Positions 31,565-41,966 of a DNA stretch of 64,000 nt are shown here, piece by piece. Origin of the DNA: Effrenium voratum (lineage: Eukaryota; Sar; Dinophyceae; Suessiales; Symbiodiniaceae); assembly GCA_963377175.1 (NCBI GenBank), contig CAUJNA010000846.1, positions 854,104 to 918,103 of the forward strand, given 5' to 3'. The position numbers were made by a program, and so were the translations under genes. Position 1 is the first letter of the stretch. Every line of letters begins with the position of its first letter. The notes beneath the pieces are model-generated. The model did not search any database. It saw only the letters and a list, made by a program, of their open reading frames with translations, and was not told where the DNA came from.

Positions 31565-31960
31565 GTATCCACAGCTGCTGTTGCGAAAGATCTCGACCAG
31601 CACCGCGCTGAAAGCGTGCTCAGGACGCACGAGCGCAGTCCGATCGCTGCAGCTGCGTTCCCATGCCACTTGATCGCTGCAGCAGCGGCTTCAGGACAGC
31701 CAGGCTCAGGCCAGCGAATCCAAAGACCAGGTGATCCTGGATCTTTTTCAGCGGCCGTCAGTCCGGCTGGTGTCACGAATGACGCGTGCACCGCGCACGG
31801 CGTTGCAGTGCTGTGCAAAGCAGACTGACTCACGCCCGAGATCTTCGTGGAACTCGATGCCGTGCTCGACTTGGACTTCAAATTACCCCTGAAATCTGCA
31901 GCAACCACTGCCTTCGAATGTGGCTTGATGCTCTTTATGTTCGAAAAGTGGTATAGCACG
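31565..31960 (+). pseudogene. Coding-derived segment, frames broken
   Basis: GC-rich sequence with coding-like stretches on the plus strand: AKDLDQHRAESVLRTHERSP near 31585, ESKDQVILDLFQRPSVRLVS near 31717 and EIFVELDAVLDLDFKLPLKS, followed by FECGLMLFMFEKW, at about 31840-31950. They lie in different frames, one with an internal stop. The family is not recognised. It may be a decayed gene or several exons with short introns; a minus-strand frame is also open here. Confidence 0.35.
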
Positions 31961-32490
31961 TACCCTGTGTTGCGCCCGTCCGAAGGGTTTGGGTATGTAA
32001 AAGGGCTGTCTATACGAGGAGTCCCTCCGTTTAAGGCAAAAGGGAGCCGGATTCAAGCAACCACGAGTGAGGAACCCTCTCAAATTGGGATCTCAGAAAA
32101 CGCGGAGAAACTTCACAAAGGGTCTTGCGATGACGCATGGCCAAGTGCCTCTCCGTCTGTCCTTCTGCTTTTTTGTTTCTTCCGTCTTTTCTCATGCTCC
32201 TTCTTCCCTTCTTGTCTTTGGGCTTGACCCCTTGCAAACGCTCGTTCAAGTGTTTCTGCTTGCTGGGGAGACGTTCGCCAATAATTACAACACGGTTTCT
32301 TCCGCGCAAACAGCGGCTAGAGACCCAAACATCGAGCTAAGGGGTCGAACGAGCCGGAACCTCCAGTGGGTTTCCATCGGAAAACGTCTGCCTCTGTCTT
32401 GCACTGTTCCCCTTCGATCCCCTGCGAAAAGTGCCAAACTTTGCGGGTTCGTTCAAATCAGAAACCCAACCAGTAAACCAACCACAAATC

Positions 32491-33470
32491 CAGGTCCTCC
32501 AGATTTGAGAGCTTGGAATAGGTCAGTACCAACTCTTTTTCTGTCTATATTTTAGTAGGGGAACCGAATCTCCCAACCAAAAAAAGGGGTGAGAAAGGGC
32601 ACCAATCGCTGGGGAACCGAATCTCCCAACCAAACAAAGGGGTGAGAAAGGGCAATCGCTGGGGAACCGAATCTCCCAACCAAAAAAAAGGGTGAGAAAG
32701 GGCACCAATCGCTCGGGAACCGAATCTCCCCAACCAAAAAAAGGGGTGAGAAAGGGCACCAATCGCTGGGGAACCGAATCTCCCCAACCAAAAAAAGGGG
32801 TGAGAAAGGGACCAATCGCTGGGGAACCGAATCTCCCAACCAATCGCTGGGGAACCGAATCTCCCCAACCAAAAAAAGGGGTGAGAAAGGGTACCAATCG
32901 CTGGGGAACCGAATCTCCCCAACCAAAAAAAGGGGTGAGAAAGGGTACCAATCGCTGGGGAACCGAATCTCCCCAACCAAAAAAAGGGGTGAGAAAGGGT
33001 ACCAATCGCTGGGGAACCGAATCTCCCCAACCAAAAAAAGGGGTGAGAAAGGGTACCAATCGCTGGGGAACCGAATCTCCCCAACCAAAAAAAGGGGTGA
33101 GAAAGGGTACCAATCGCTGGGGAACCGAATCTCCCCAACCAAAAAAAGGGGTGAGAAAGGGTACCAATCGCTGGGGAACCGAATCTCCCCAACCAAAAAA
33201 AGGGGTGAGAAAGGGTACCAATCGCTGGGGAACCGAATCTCCCCAACCAAAAAAAGGGGTGAGAAAGGGTACCAATCGCTGGGGAACCGAATCTCCCCAA
33301 CCAAAAAAAGGGGTGAGAAAGGGTACCAATCGCTGGGGAACCGAATCTCCCCAACCAAAAAAAGGGGTGAGAAAGGGTACCAATCGCTGGGGAACCGAAT
33401 CTCCCCAACCAAAAAAAGGGGTGAGAAAGGGCACCAATCGCTGGGGAACCGAATCCCCCAGCCAAAAAAG
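32491..33470 (+). repeat. Family A element expanded into a 54-bp minisatellite
   Basis: The left end (GGTCCTCCAGATTTGAGAGC, then TATTTTAGTAGGGG) is a normal family A start. The right half, of the form GGGGAACCGAATCTCCCCAA, CCAAAAAAAGG, GGTGAGAAAGGGTACCAATC, GCT, is then repeated about 16-17 times at 54 bp. Central units are almost identical; units at the left edge vary (CACCAATCG, GGCAATCG) and one near 32820 is only about 28 bp. Since 54 is a multiple of three and the unit has no stop in most frames, long frames appear on both strands; these are not genes. Confidence 0.95.
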
Positions 33471-33542
33471 GAACGGGTAAACGTCTGAGTCACCAATCGC
33501 TGGACCAAAAGAAATCTCCAACAGCCCCAGGAACCGGATGCT

Positions 33543-33690
33543 GTGATTTGGGCATGGGCTTTTCGAACTCCGAAGCGGTTAGCCTCCGAATTTCAATCCA
33601 ACCGCTAAAATGGGAAGCCTAAAACGGGTGGTGAATTCACCTACCAACCAAAATGGCATTGGTTTTGACAACCACGGCCATTTCTATGGA
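33543..33690 (+). repeat. Family D element
   Basis: TGGGCATGGGCTTTTCGAA and GGTTTTGACAACCACGGCCA ends, with GCGGTTAGCCTCCGAATTTC and ACGGGTGGTGAATTCACC inside. Confidence 0.75.
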
Positions 33691-33692
33691 GA

Positions 33693-33786
33693 CTAGGTCC
33701 TCCAGATTTCAGAGGCTAGAATAAGGCCACCAACTGTTTTTTCCGGTTTTGTCTATTTTACTAGGGGAACCCTCCCAGAGCAACCG
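33693..33786 (+). repeat. Family A element, truncated at the right
   Basis: CTAGGTCCTCCAGATTTCAG to GGGGAACCCTCCCAGAGC; the right inverted end is missing. It abuts the preceding family D element. Confidence 0.7.
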
Positions 33787-34146
33787 ACTGTTGTGTGGTT
33801 TCCATGGAGTGGAGTTGAAAGGGGAACCCACTGGAGCTCTGAAAAGTCACTTGGGGGCATCCAAATCAAACGGCAGCTGCTTGGGTTGTGTGGTCTGCCA
33901 AATGGGTCTGTCCTTTTTTGGTGGTACCCCTTGTCTGATGGCTTTTAAAGGGAAACCAAAAGGAAAACCCTCATTTTGTGGGTCCCCCCCCAAAAAAAAC
34001 AACAACAACAAACAAAACTGACAGACCCAAATGCCGCAACTTGACGCCTGAGGTTCTGTGACGGCAAGGTGCTGATCCTTAGGTCCCCCCCCCAAAAAAA
34101 AAAAGAACAGACCCAATTGCTTCTCTTTGCGCCCGAAACGGAAAAC

Positions 34147-34229
34147 CGCCGCTCCCTCGCCCTTCAGGCTGTGGCCGTGTGAAGGCGTCGCGGACTTCCT
34201 CGCCCATTTGCACCAGCAGATGCAAGGAC
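34147..34229 (-). CDS. Candidate minus-strand exon
   Basis: On the minus strand GTCCTCGCTGAG is followed by a frame reading LHLLVQMGEEVRDAFTRPQP and EGRGSG, with codons such as CTG CTG GTG CAA ATG GGC GAG GAA GTC CGC GAC GCC TTC. GT follows after GAGCGGCG. Amphipathic and charged, family unknown. Confidence 0.4.
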
Positions 34230-34276
34230 CTCAGCGAGGACCCCGGACCAACATGGTGTCCTCCGCTTCCCTTTTT

Positions 34277-34402
34277 CTAGGTTTTTTTTAGTAGAGAGGG
34301 TAGAATAAGTTGGTACCAACCTTTTTTCTGTCTATTTTAGTAGGGGAACCGAATCTCCCAACCAAAAAAGAATCGGGACAAGGGCACTACTGGGGGACCT
34401 AG
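34277..34402 (+). repeat. Family A element
   Basis: CTAGG, a T-run in place of the CTCC motif, TTTAGTAGGGGAACCGAATC and the end CACTACTGGGGGACCTAG. The GAACCGAATCTCCCAACC variant is the same as that amplified at 32.5-33.5 kb. Confidence 0.85.
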
Positions 34403-34471
34403 TTTTGGGAACCTCCACCACTAGTCAATGCAAATCTCTTGACGGGTTCAAGGACCCCTCTCCAAGGGCAA

Positions 34472-34594
34472 TACTGTGGATGAACGGAATCCTGCACCAC
34501 TTTGAAACCATTGGAAACCATTATTTATTGGCATTTGTAGGGGAATCCAATCCAGGGTTTCTTGGGTGGTGCAGGATTTCGTCCATCCACAGTA
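34472..34594 (+). repeat. Family B element within a duplicated block
   Basis: TACTGTGGATGAACGGAATC and CGTCCATCCACAGTA ends. The preceding 65 bp (CCACTAGTCAATGCAAATCT and AGGACCCCTCTCCAAGGGCA) match 23341-23405. Confidence 0.85.
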
Positions 34595-34976
34595 ACAAAT
34601 GGAAAAATCGTCGGCCCGACCCCGAGTGGCCCATTGCCCAACTGCGTCCAGCTACGAGGTCCCAGGGCGTTCGGGCCATGAGCAACGTGTAGATCTTAGC
34701 AAAACCTGGGTGACACCCTGTCATCTCTACTCTTGGTATGGTAGCAATAAACTGGGTTTTTCTGCAGCCCCCCAGTAAACATGAACGCAACCAAAAAAAC
34801 AACAAAACCATGCCAAGAACATGCCAAGAAGCTGCGATGGCGGGAGTTGAGGCGGGAATTGCAAGCAGCTCCCAGAGGCTCTTGTCGTTGGGTTAATGCA
34901 GAAACCTGAAAAGTGGCGTTTGGTTTCTGAGGGACCTTCTACAATTAGGAAACCTGAAGTTGTGAAAGAATCTGGG

Positions 34977-35095
34977 CTGTTCCCTGCTAAAAGTCTAATT
35001 CCTAGTGGTTCAGAGGAAACTACTACGGAACCAACTAAAGCACTAAAAACCAAAGGAACAGGATGGCTGGGCTTGCCACCAGGTAATGAACCTCC
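34977..35095 (+). repeat. Family G element
   Basis: GGGCTGTTCCCTGCTAAAAG, then GGAAACTACTACGGAACCAA, then GGAACAGGATGGCTGGGCTT and GCCACC. Related segments occur near 19015-19220 and 22560-22775 (inside the inverted duplication), 36130-36235, 39955-40040, 42600-42720, 50405-50500, 51690-51800, 55270-55385 and 63755-63825. It is the most widely spread family in the right half. Confidence 0.65.
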
Positions 35096-35454
35096 AAGCA
35101 AGGGACCGAAATGTGAGAAATCCCGGACCGAATCTCTGCGCGCTTGTGGCTATTAACTCGGGCCCCATCTGGGTCCCGTCTCATTCGACATTTGGATCCA
35201 AAAAGGTTGGAATCCATGTGGGTGCGCCTTGTTTCCCTCAAAACTGTGGTTTTCCTGCTAGTTTCCACCGAAACAACAAAACAAAAGGGGGGTCGCTGAA
35301 AAAAAAAGACACACCCATGTTGGTTGGTTCACCATTTGTGGGGTTCCGTCACCGAACAAGAGATTAGGGGCCCAGGAACAACTGGGAATCGATTCTACTT
35401 TGGCGTAGGACAGACACAAAGTGTGTTCATCACGTCCATTTGCAAAAAAATGCG

Positions 35455-35570
35455 TGTAATATTTCACCAACCTAAAACAAGGTGGCTGGGGGGCTATTCC
35501 CTACATCAACCAGGATCACAATTTGGGCTGAATTCATATTGAGAGGTTGGTATAGTTCACTCAGACCCCA
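35455..35570. repeat. Family M element
   Basis: GTAATATTTCACCAACCTAA, GGTGGCTGGGGGGCTATTCC and TTGGTATAGTTCACTC match the 26668 copy. Confidence 0.6.
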
Positions 35571-35577
35571 GAAAACC

Positions 35578-35647
35578 GCCCCCCCCCCCCCCCGAAAACC
35601 GCTCAGATGTCGTGGATTGAACCCCCAGAAAACCCCCCCCCCCCCCC
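35578..35647. repeat. Two poly-C runs with a repeated ACCCCAGAAAACC lead
   Basis: Runs of about 17 C lie at about 35579-35594 and 35629-35647, each preceded by CCCCAGAAAACC. It looks like a local duplication with slippage. Confidence 0.8.
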
Positions 35648-35716
35648 GATGAACATCAGCACCTGTTGGTTCGGTGGCCGAACAGATCCCAGCTTCTACC
35701 TGGACCCGGAAGAACT

Positions 35717-35818
35717 ACCTGGAGTCTCCCTAAGGACCCGAAATAAACATGGGTCCATGACCCAAAATTATGTTGGGGAATGAGCAACCATTTTTTAAGG
35801 GTCATGGAGACTCCGGGT
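35717..35818. repeat. Family I element
   Basis: ACCTGGAGTCTCCCTAAGGA on the left and GGTCATGGAGACTCCGGGT on the right are inverted. The inside (ACCCAAAATTATGTTGGGGA, ACCATTTTTTAAGG) is a diverged version of the copies at 52258 and 62860. Confidence 0.75.
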
Positions 35819-36356
35819 ACCCATACAAAAATAGGGTATTGCAACCCAAACTTATGGAGAGTTCTCTGTTTTTAACCAAATCTTCTTGCAATAACCCAAC
35901 CCTGTAACTCTATCGGGTACCCTCCCCCCCAACATGGCCCTTGTCGGAGGGTACCTGGAAGATAAATTTCTTCTTGGGGGGCCCCCCTGTCAGGTGCCAT
36001 GTTAGTGGAAGGGAGGGTACCCATAAAAAAGATCGGCTATTGCCACCCAACATTCTGGAAGGTTTTCCCATTTCTAGGGTAGTTTGTGGGTCCAGGTGGT
36101 CTAAGTTGGGGAGTGACTGCCCTTCGATGTGATACTGGGCTGTTCCCGAATCCCCCGCTGAAAGTCGTTTTTTTGAAGTTGTGGAAAGCGCCTAAAAGCC
36201 TGAGGAACCGCATGGCTGGGCTTGCCACCGAGTAATGATAGATTCCCATGAAAATCAGATGGGGGAAATACTTCCGGGCTGGGTCATCAGCAAGAAGCCA
36301 GCCAAAACAACGAAGACTCTTTCGGCAAGCGCCCAGACAAAGCTAAGAGTCAGAGC

Positions 36357-36450
36357 TTGGTTGACGTTGGAAGGGGAGCACACACTTAAATGTTAGCAGT
36401 CAAGCGGGGGTTTTGTGCTAAACCACAATATGTCCCGACAACCATGAGAC
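36357..36450 (+). repeat. Family E element, diverged
   Basis: GGTTGACGTTGGAAGGGGAG on the left, TAAACCACAATATG, and GACAACCATGAGAC on the right. The central hairpin is lost. Confidence 0.65.
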
Positions 36451-36544
36451 TGCTCAGGGAAACATGAATCGAGCTCAGGGACACCCGCGAGACATAGGGC
36501 CTGAATGAAGCCTGGGAAGCCCTCGGCAAGGAGCAGAGGCAGGA

Positions 36545-38245
36545 TTGCGAAATCCAGAAATCGCACCACCTAAAGAAACCCTGGATTGATGCTTCCCCTA
36601 TAAAAAATGCCCATAAACGTTATGGGTTCCAATGGTTTCAAGGGGGTGCGAAATGGATTTCGCAACCGTCCACAGTATCATTTGCCTAGCAATATATGTT
36701 ACCCTAGAGTTCCTTGCCTCGCATGGCGGGAATAGCTTGAAAAGAAAGTCGCCCCGGCGCACTGGGCCAGCACGGCCGACCAAAAGTGGAAAAGGTAATT
36801 GAGCAGCCAGGTGAAAACCATGGTTGGGTTCATATAACCATTGTTTGCCTGAGGATGGTCCTCGTCCAAATTGGGTCCTTACCATTTTGTTCATGGGGGC
36901 AAGCAACCCTAGGGTAACATATATTGTTAGGCAAATGATACTGTGGATGGTTGCGAAATCCATTTCGCACCCCTTTGAAACCATTGGAAGCCATAACGAT
37001 TATTGGCATTTACAGGGGAATCATCACTCCAGGGTTTCTTTAGGTGGTGCGAAATGGATTTCGCAACCATCCACAGTATCATTTGCCTAGCAATATATGT
37101 CACCCTAGGGTTCCTTGCCTCGCATGGCGGGAATAGCTTGAAAAGAAAGTCGCCCCGGCGCACTGGGCCAGCACGGCCGACCAAAAGTGGAAAAGGTAAT
37201 TGAGCAGCCAGGTGAAAACCATGGTTGGGTTCATATAACCATTGTTTGCCTGAGGATGGTCCTCGTCCAAATTGGGTCCTTACCATTTTGTTCATGGGGG
37301 CAAGCAACCCTAGGGTAACATATATTGTTGGGCAAATGATACTGTGGATGGTTGCGAAATCCATTTCGCACCCCTTTGAAACCATTGGAAGCCATAACGT
37401 TTATTGGCATTTACAGGGGAATCATCACTCCAGGGTTTCTTTAGGTGGTGCGAAATGGATTTCGCAACCATCCACAGTATCATTTGCCAAGCAATATATG
37501 TTACCCTAGGGTTCCTTGCCTCGCATGGCGGGAATAGCTTGAAAAGAAAGTCGCCCCGGCGCACTGGGCCAGCACGGCCGACCAAAAGTGGAAAAAGGTA
37601 ATTGAGCAGCCAGGTGAAAACCATGGTTGGGTTCATATAACCATTGTTTGCCTGAGGATGGTCCTCGTCCAAATTGGGTCCTTACCATTTTGTTCATGGG
37701 GGCAAGCAACCCTAGGGTAACATATATTGTTAGGCAAATGATACTGTGGATGGTTGCGAAATCCATTTCGCACCCCTTTGAAACCATTGGAAGCCATAAC
37801 GTTTATTGGCATTTACAGGGGAATCATCACTCCAGGGTTTCTTTAGGTGGTGCGAAATGGATTTCGCAACCATCCACAGTATCATTTGCCTAGCAATATA
37901 TGTTACCCTAGGGTTCCTTGCCTCGCATGGCGGGAATAGCTTGAAAAGAAAGTCGCCCCGGCGCACTGGGCCAGCACGGCCGACCAAAAGTGGAAAAGGT
38001 AATTGAGCAGCCAGGTGAAAACCATGGTTGGGTTCATATAACCATTGTTTGCCTGAGGATGGTCCTCGTCCAAATTGGGTCCTTACCATTTTGTTCATGG
38101 GGGCAAGCAACCCTAGGGTAACATATATTGTTAGGCAAATGATACTGTGGATGGTTGCGAAATCCATTTCGCACCCCTTTGAAACCATTGGAAGCCATGA
38201 CGTTCATTGGCATTTACAGGGGAATCATCACTCCAGGGTTTCTTT
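36545..38245 (+). repeat. 401-bp tandem array of two alternating palindromic elements
   Basis: Family B copies at 36545-36676 (diverged), 36939-37078, 37340-37479, 37742-37881 and 38143-38245 (cut) alternate with four copies of a different 261-bp palindrome at 36677-36938, 37079-37339, 37480-37741 and 37882-38142. The second element starts TCATTTGCCTAGCAATATAT and ends as its mirror (ATATTGTTAGGCAAATGA), with CCCTAGGGTTCCTTGC and GCAAGCAACCCTAGGG continuing the arms. Period is 401-402 bp and copies are nearly identical. Recurring frames of 88 and 152 codons simply repeat with the unit. Confidence 0.95.
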
Positions 38246-38369
38246 ACTCGGTTGTTTTCTGCTCCCCTGCTAAAAGTGAATAACTTTTTGTGGTTCAATA
38301 CGGAAAACTTCCATCAGTTGGCAAAAAGTTGTTCAGTCCTAACAGCCCTTGGCAACATGCACCAAAGTT

Positions 38370-38488
38370 TAGGTGGACGAAATCCTGCACCACCTAAAGA
38401 ATTAAAGAAGCCCTGGATTGATGATTCCCCTGTGCTTCCAATGGTTTCAAAGGGGCGCGATTTCTGGATTTCGCAACCATCCACAGTA
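38370..38488 (+). repeat. Family B element followed by a duplicated flank
   Basis: A worn left end, and the right end TTTCGCAACCATCCACAGTA. The next 150 bp (GGTACCTTCTGTGGGTGATT, TTTCCCCTGTTGTCTTTAAA, GGTACCTTCCATTTCCATTC) match 23539-23672. Confidence 0.75.
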
Positions 38489-38796
38489 TGGGTACCTTCT
38501 GTGGGTGATTCACTTTTTGTTTTCCCCTGTTGTCTTTAAAGGGAATCTATGACTGGAGCTTTTTTTCTCCAGGGGGCGAAAACGCAAATGAACATTCTAG
38601 GGGTACCTTCCATTTCCATTCTGAACCCAGGGATCCGAATCTTTTTCTTACCCCTTAAAACTCCAAGCCCTGGGGAAGTTAATCTTTTACAGACATACAG
38701 CCCATGTTACCCAAAAAGTTGAGAAAAGTGATGGTTTTAAGAGGTAAGTTTTAGGAAACCATCAAAAACCCCAAGGGAAAAACCATGAACAGTAGC

Positions 38797-38956
38797 CTCC
38801 AAAGACGCTCCGGCCGAGGCCCACGCGACTGGGACTGTGACCGCCTGGGCCTCTCGTTCACTCCGGCCGAGCAGCGCAGCCTGCCAGCGGACATTTGACG
38901 CCGCTGACGCGGGCGTCTGCACGAGCAAACAGCTTTCGTCTTTTTGCAGCCGCCCG
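38797..38956 (-). CDS. Candidate minus-strand exon
   Basis: On the minus strand ACATTTTCAG is followed by a frame reading LQKDESCLLVQTPASAASNV, RWQAALLGRSEREAQAVTVP and VAWASAGASLE with strong G/C third positions, then a possible GC donor after TTTGGAG. About 160 bp. All three frames are open, so the reading is not certain. The product is unknown. Confidence 0.4.
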
Positions 38957-41732
38957 CTGAAAATGTAAAGAGCCCACAAACTTTTGTTTAAAGAAATGAA
39001 GGGCATGCCAAGAACAGCGAAGTGGATGAGGTGGTTCTTATGTGCGACACAGGTCATAGAAGTATGCAACCTTGGTCATATATATTTTCCGGGTTGTCTG
39101 GGGTTGTTTTGGGCTAGTCCCTTTACAAACATGGATACAACCTACTTACGAACGTGGTTGAACATCCAAGCTCAGACGCAGAAAGTTCAGCTGTTTCCTC
39201 CCTCCATGCTTGCCAGTGCTTACCGATGACTGCGACACGGTTACTTGTCATGGCCTCAACAAGTTAACAGCTCAAACGCAAGGGCAACCAAGCGACCCCA
39301 GAAATAGGGAGGGTCCCTCTGCTGAGTGTAGTCTTTCTCCCGCAACTTCTCTCACCACGAGCCAACAAATCAAACAGCAGCACACTTTTCGGTGGATCTC
39401 CCACCAAGGTTCCTCCCAGTTGATCCGATCGCCACAAAGTGGGTAGAACTCTAGCAACTGCACCAAGGGAAACCCTCACTGATTTCCTACACAAACGGCA
39501 AACGTGTTTTGGTCGAGCCCAAAGCAACCTGTTTTGAAGGAGAACATATCTTGTGGATAGGCGAGCATGGGCATGTGTGCTAACCAGGGCCTCCAAATGA
39601 AGACACTGCCATTTGGTTTCTACCTGTGGTTGGTGGGTTTCTGGAAAGAAGGACCCCTAGAAAGAATGGGGATAACAACAGAACAAAGCCAACTTACACT
39701 CCCTGACCACACGCTCGTTTTTTGAGGGGGAGTGGGTGGGGGGGGTTCTCGTTCACATTACTTTCAAGCATTGTTCCTTTCAAAAAGCGGCTCTGCTTGG
39801 GTTTGCAATGTTTTCTTTTCTGATCCCTGGTTTCAAATGATTGGAAGTGACCGGATTTCCTAGAGGAAACCCACCTCGCCCAAAAGGTGATGTTTCAAAC
39901 TACCACCCCCTACTCTTCCCTTGGAGGAATCTGTCATATGATAGTTCCATTTACTGGGCTGTCCTCAGATCTCCTGCTAAAAGTTTAACTTTTGATGGGT
40001 TCAATGCACACTCGAACCAAAACCCTAAAACTCTGAAAACCTAACTTTCTGAGAACCCACCTAGACAGCCAAGTTGCGATCGCTTTTTTCAGTCACTGTT
40101 GCGATCGGTTTTGGGGGTTTTGAGTGCTACAACTGGCGATCCAGGCAGCTTCCTGGGAACCCCAAAAGCCGCACCGGATGCCCTGGATCCTCCCGGATCC
40201 TCGCTGGGCCGGGATGTGAGTTTTTGTCGTCGCGTGCGGAAGCTCGGTCCATCTCTAAGAATTGCATCGGCGCGCACCCGGGAGAAACTGTTGCTGACAA
40301 ACGGCAACCTAGAAAAGGTTGCCAAAAGAAGAAGTAGGTGTGTAGTTTCTTGGTACGCTTTTCTGTTGGCTTAAAGAGCAGCCAAGCGGAAAGCCGAGAT
40401 CCAAATTTTGGTGGTCCCCTATTTTAACCTGAGTGACCCCATGCGAACGTCACCCGCTGCCCGGTGACTCGATCGGGTCCGTGCCTGGAGCAAAAGTCAT
40501 CCACCACGGATGTCGTGCCTTTGGACAATCGCAGGCCTCGCGAATCGTCACAGGTGCCGACATACGTCGAGATGAAGACCAGGGCTTTGTTTGTGCGTGG
40601 GTGTCTTCTTTTCAGGCCACCTGTTTGTTTCTTGCTTGAAACGGAAATCAACAGGAACACCGAAATCCATGTTGGGGTCCGATTCGTCATACAAGACGTG
40701 CGCATGTGTTGCGCATGCCAACTTTTGGTGTTCAAGCCACGTGAGTATGTTCGAATCATGGTAAGGGACGTAAGGGGGTCTTCGTCAGCATAACTATGCT
40801 TATAACTGTCCAACCGTTGGTATGGTAGCAAAAAGCTGTGCTTTGCAGCCCCTGACTAAATGAGCAGAACCACAAAACCAAGGCGTAACAGTGAAGATAG
40901 CCTATTTACACCATCCGAAGAGGGGCTCTGGCTGCCAAGGGAAACTCCCAAACTCATCTGCTTGGTTTTTGAGTCTAATGGTTAAACGTATGGCCTTGGG
41001 ACCCAATTTGCAATGGGCCCTGGTTCACCTATCCATGGCCAAGGGGATGGAGGACCCTCAGCCCTGTACATTACAAGAGATCTTCGCAGCCGTGAGTGGG
41101 CATATCCGTGTATCCGAAAAAGTGGGTCGCTTCGAACCGTGCTCGCCTTTCAGTTTTTCCCGAAGAGGAATATTCCTTATTCCAAAAAAAAAGTGAGCCA
41201 AAGTCACAAAATATGATCACCACAGTGGACGTGATCAAAATGCGATTCCCCTGGTCTGGAAAATGTTGGTGCACGCCAGATGGAAAATTACTGGGTATAT
41301 TGACTGAACCTCACACGTACACATTATACAGTAAATGACTTGCTGGTGCTCAGCAGGGAATCAGGGAATGAACCTGGGGATTCCTTTGAGGGAAACCATA
41401 GGGGATGGTTTATAGGGTCCTTCCCTCATTCCCTACTGACCACCGCTCAAAATTAAAAAGCTGGGTGACGCAGGGTTCAGTCTTAATCCATTGATTGCAA
41501 AATATCATGCCGGTTACCACTTTTTGAGCCACAGCCACATAGCATAGGAACTGGATTAGCCAGCCGATTCCCACACGAGCCAAGGCCATTTCAGGGTTCC
41601 CCCATTTCATGCAGGTCAAAAACACCTGCTTGGACCTGGAAGCCCAGACATAAAGCGAAAAGCGTGGGAAGTTGCTTTGAATCAAGTAGTTGTGTTTCTG
41701 TAGTTTTGGAAACCCCTCAAAACAAAAGTTAC
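38957..41732. other. Stretch with little recognisable content
   Basis: Contains partial family H (about 39640-39850) and G (39955-40040) copies and a GC-rich patch at 40130-40330. That patch could be coding on either strand: plus reads FLGTPKAAPDALDPPGSSLG and minus SRVRADAILRDGPSFRTRRQ. Nothing else supports a gene. Confidence 0.45.
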
Positions 41733-41850
41733 GCCAGGCTCCGCCGCCTGCGCTGTCGCCCTTCGCCGGAGCCGCGGCTTTCGCCGCAAGGCGAAAGCAC
41801 GAGGCCGTCTCGCGGCGAAGTTCGAAGGATTCGCCCGGCTCGATGGATGG
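41733..41850 (-). CDS. Candidate exon, strand uncertain
   Basis: A GC-rich island. Minus-strand reading is EPGESFELRRETASCFRLAA and KAAAPAKGDSAGGGAW, with a GT donor after GGAGCCTGGC. The plus strand reads PPPALSPFAGAAAFAARRKH after an AG at GTTACGCCAG. Both use G/C-ending codons; minus is favoured only because the other islands are minus. Confidence 0.3.
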
Positions 41851-41880
41851 GTTGAGCCCAGAAGCTTACGTCCCCTTTTG

Positions 41881-41966
41881 AGCATAGATGTCCTTTTTGG
41901 GAAAATAGATGCAGGTAAACCAGGGTCTATTTGTCAACCAAATCAACCAAAAAGGACACCTATGCT
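41881..41966. repeat. Family L short inverted-repeat element
   Basis: AGCATAGATGTCCTTTTTGG and CCAAAAAGGACACCTATGCT are near-perfect inverted ends of 20 bp around about 46 bp. A diverged relative lies at 20315-20428. The next 100 bp (GGTCAAAATTCAACCACC to TTTTGGGTACC) recur at 44007-44085. Confidence 0.8.

Noticed and set aside
30906..31673. 255-codon plus-strand frame
   Set aside because: It runs through the inverted-repeat element at 31.1-31.24 kb and two unrelated segments, so it is not a single coding unit.
32523..33521. Frames of more than 300 codons on both strands with an 18-residue repeat
   Set aside because: They arise because the 54-bp satellite period is a multiple of three and its unit lacks stops; several overlapping frames are equally long, so none is likely to be a gene.
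36545..38245. Regularly spaced repeats considered as a CRISPR array
   Set aside because: Unit is 401 bp, the spacers are themselves identical palindromes, and the genome is eukaryotic.
36598..38273. Repeated frames of about 88-152 codons
   Set aside because: They recur with the 401-bp array unit and are made of family B and palindrome sequence on both strands.
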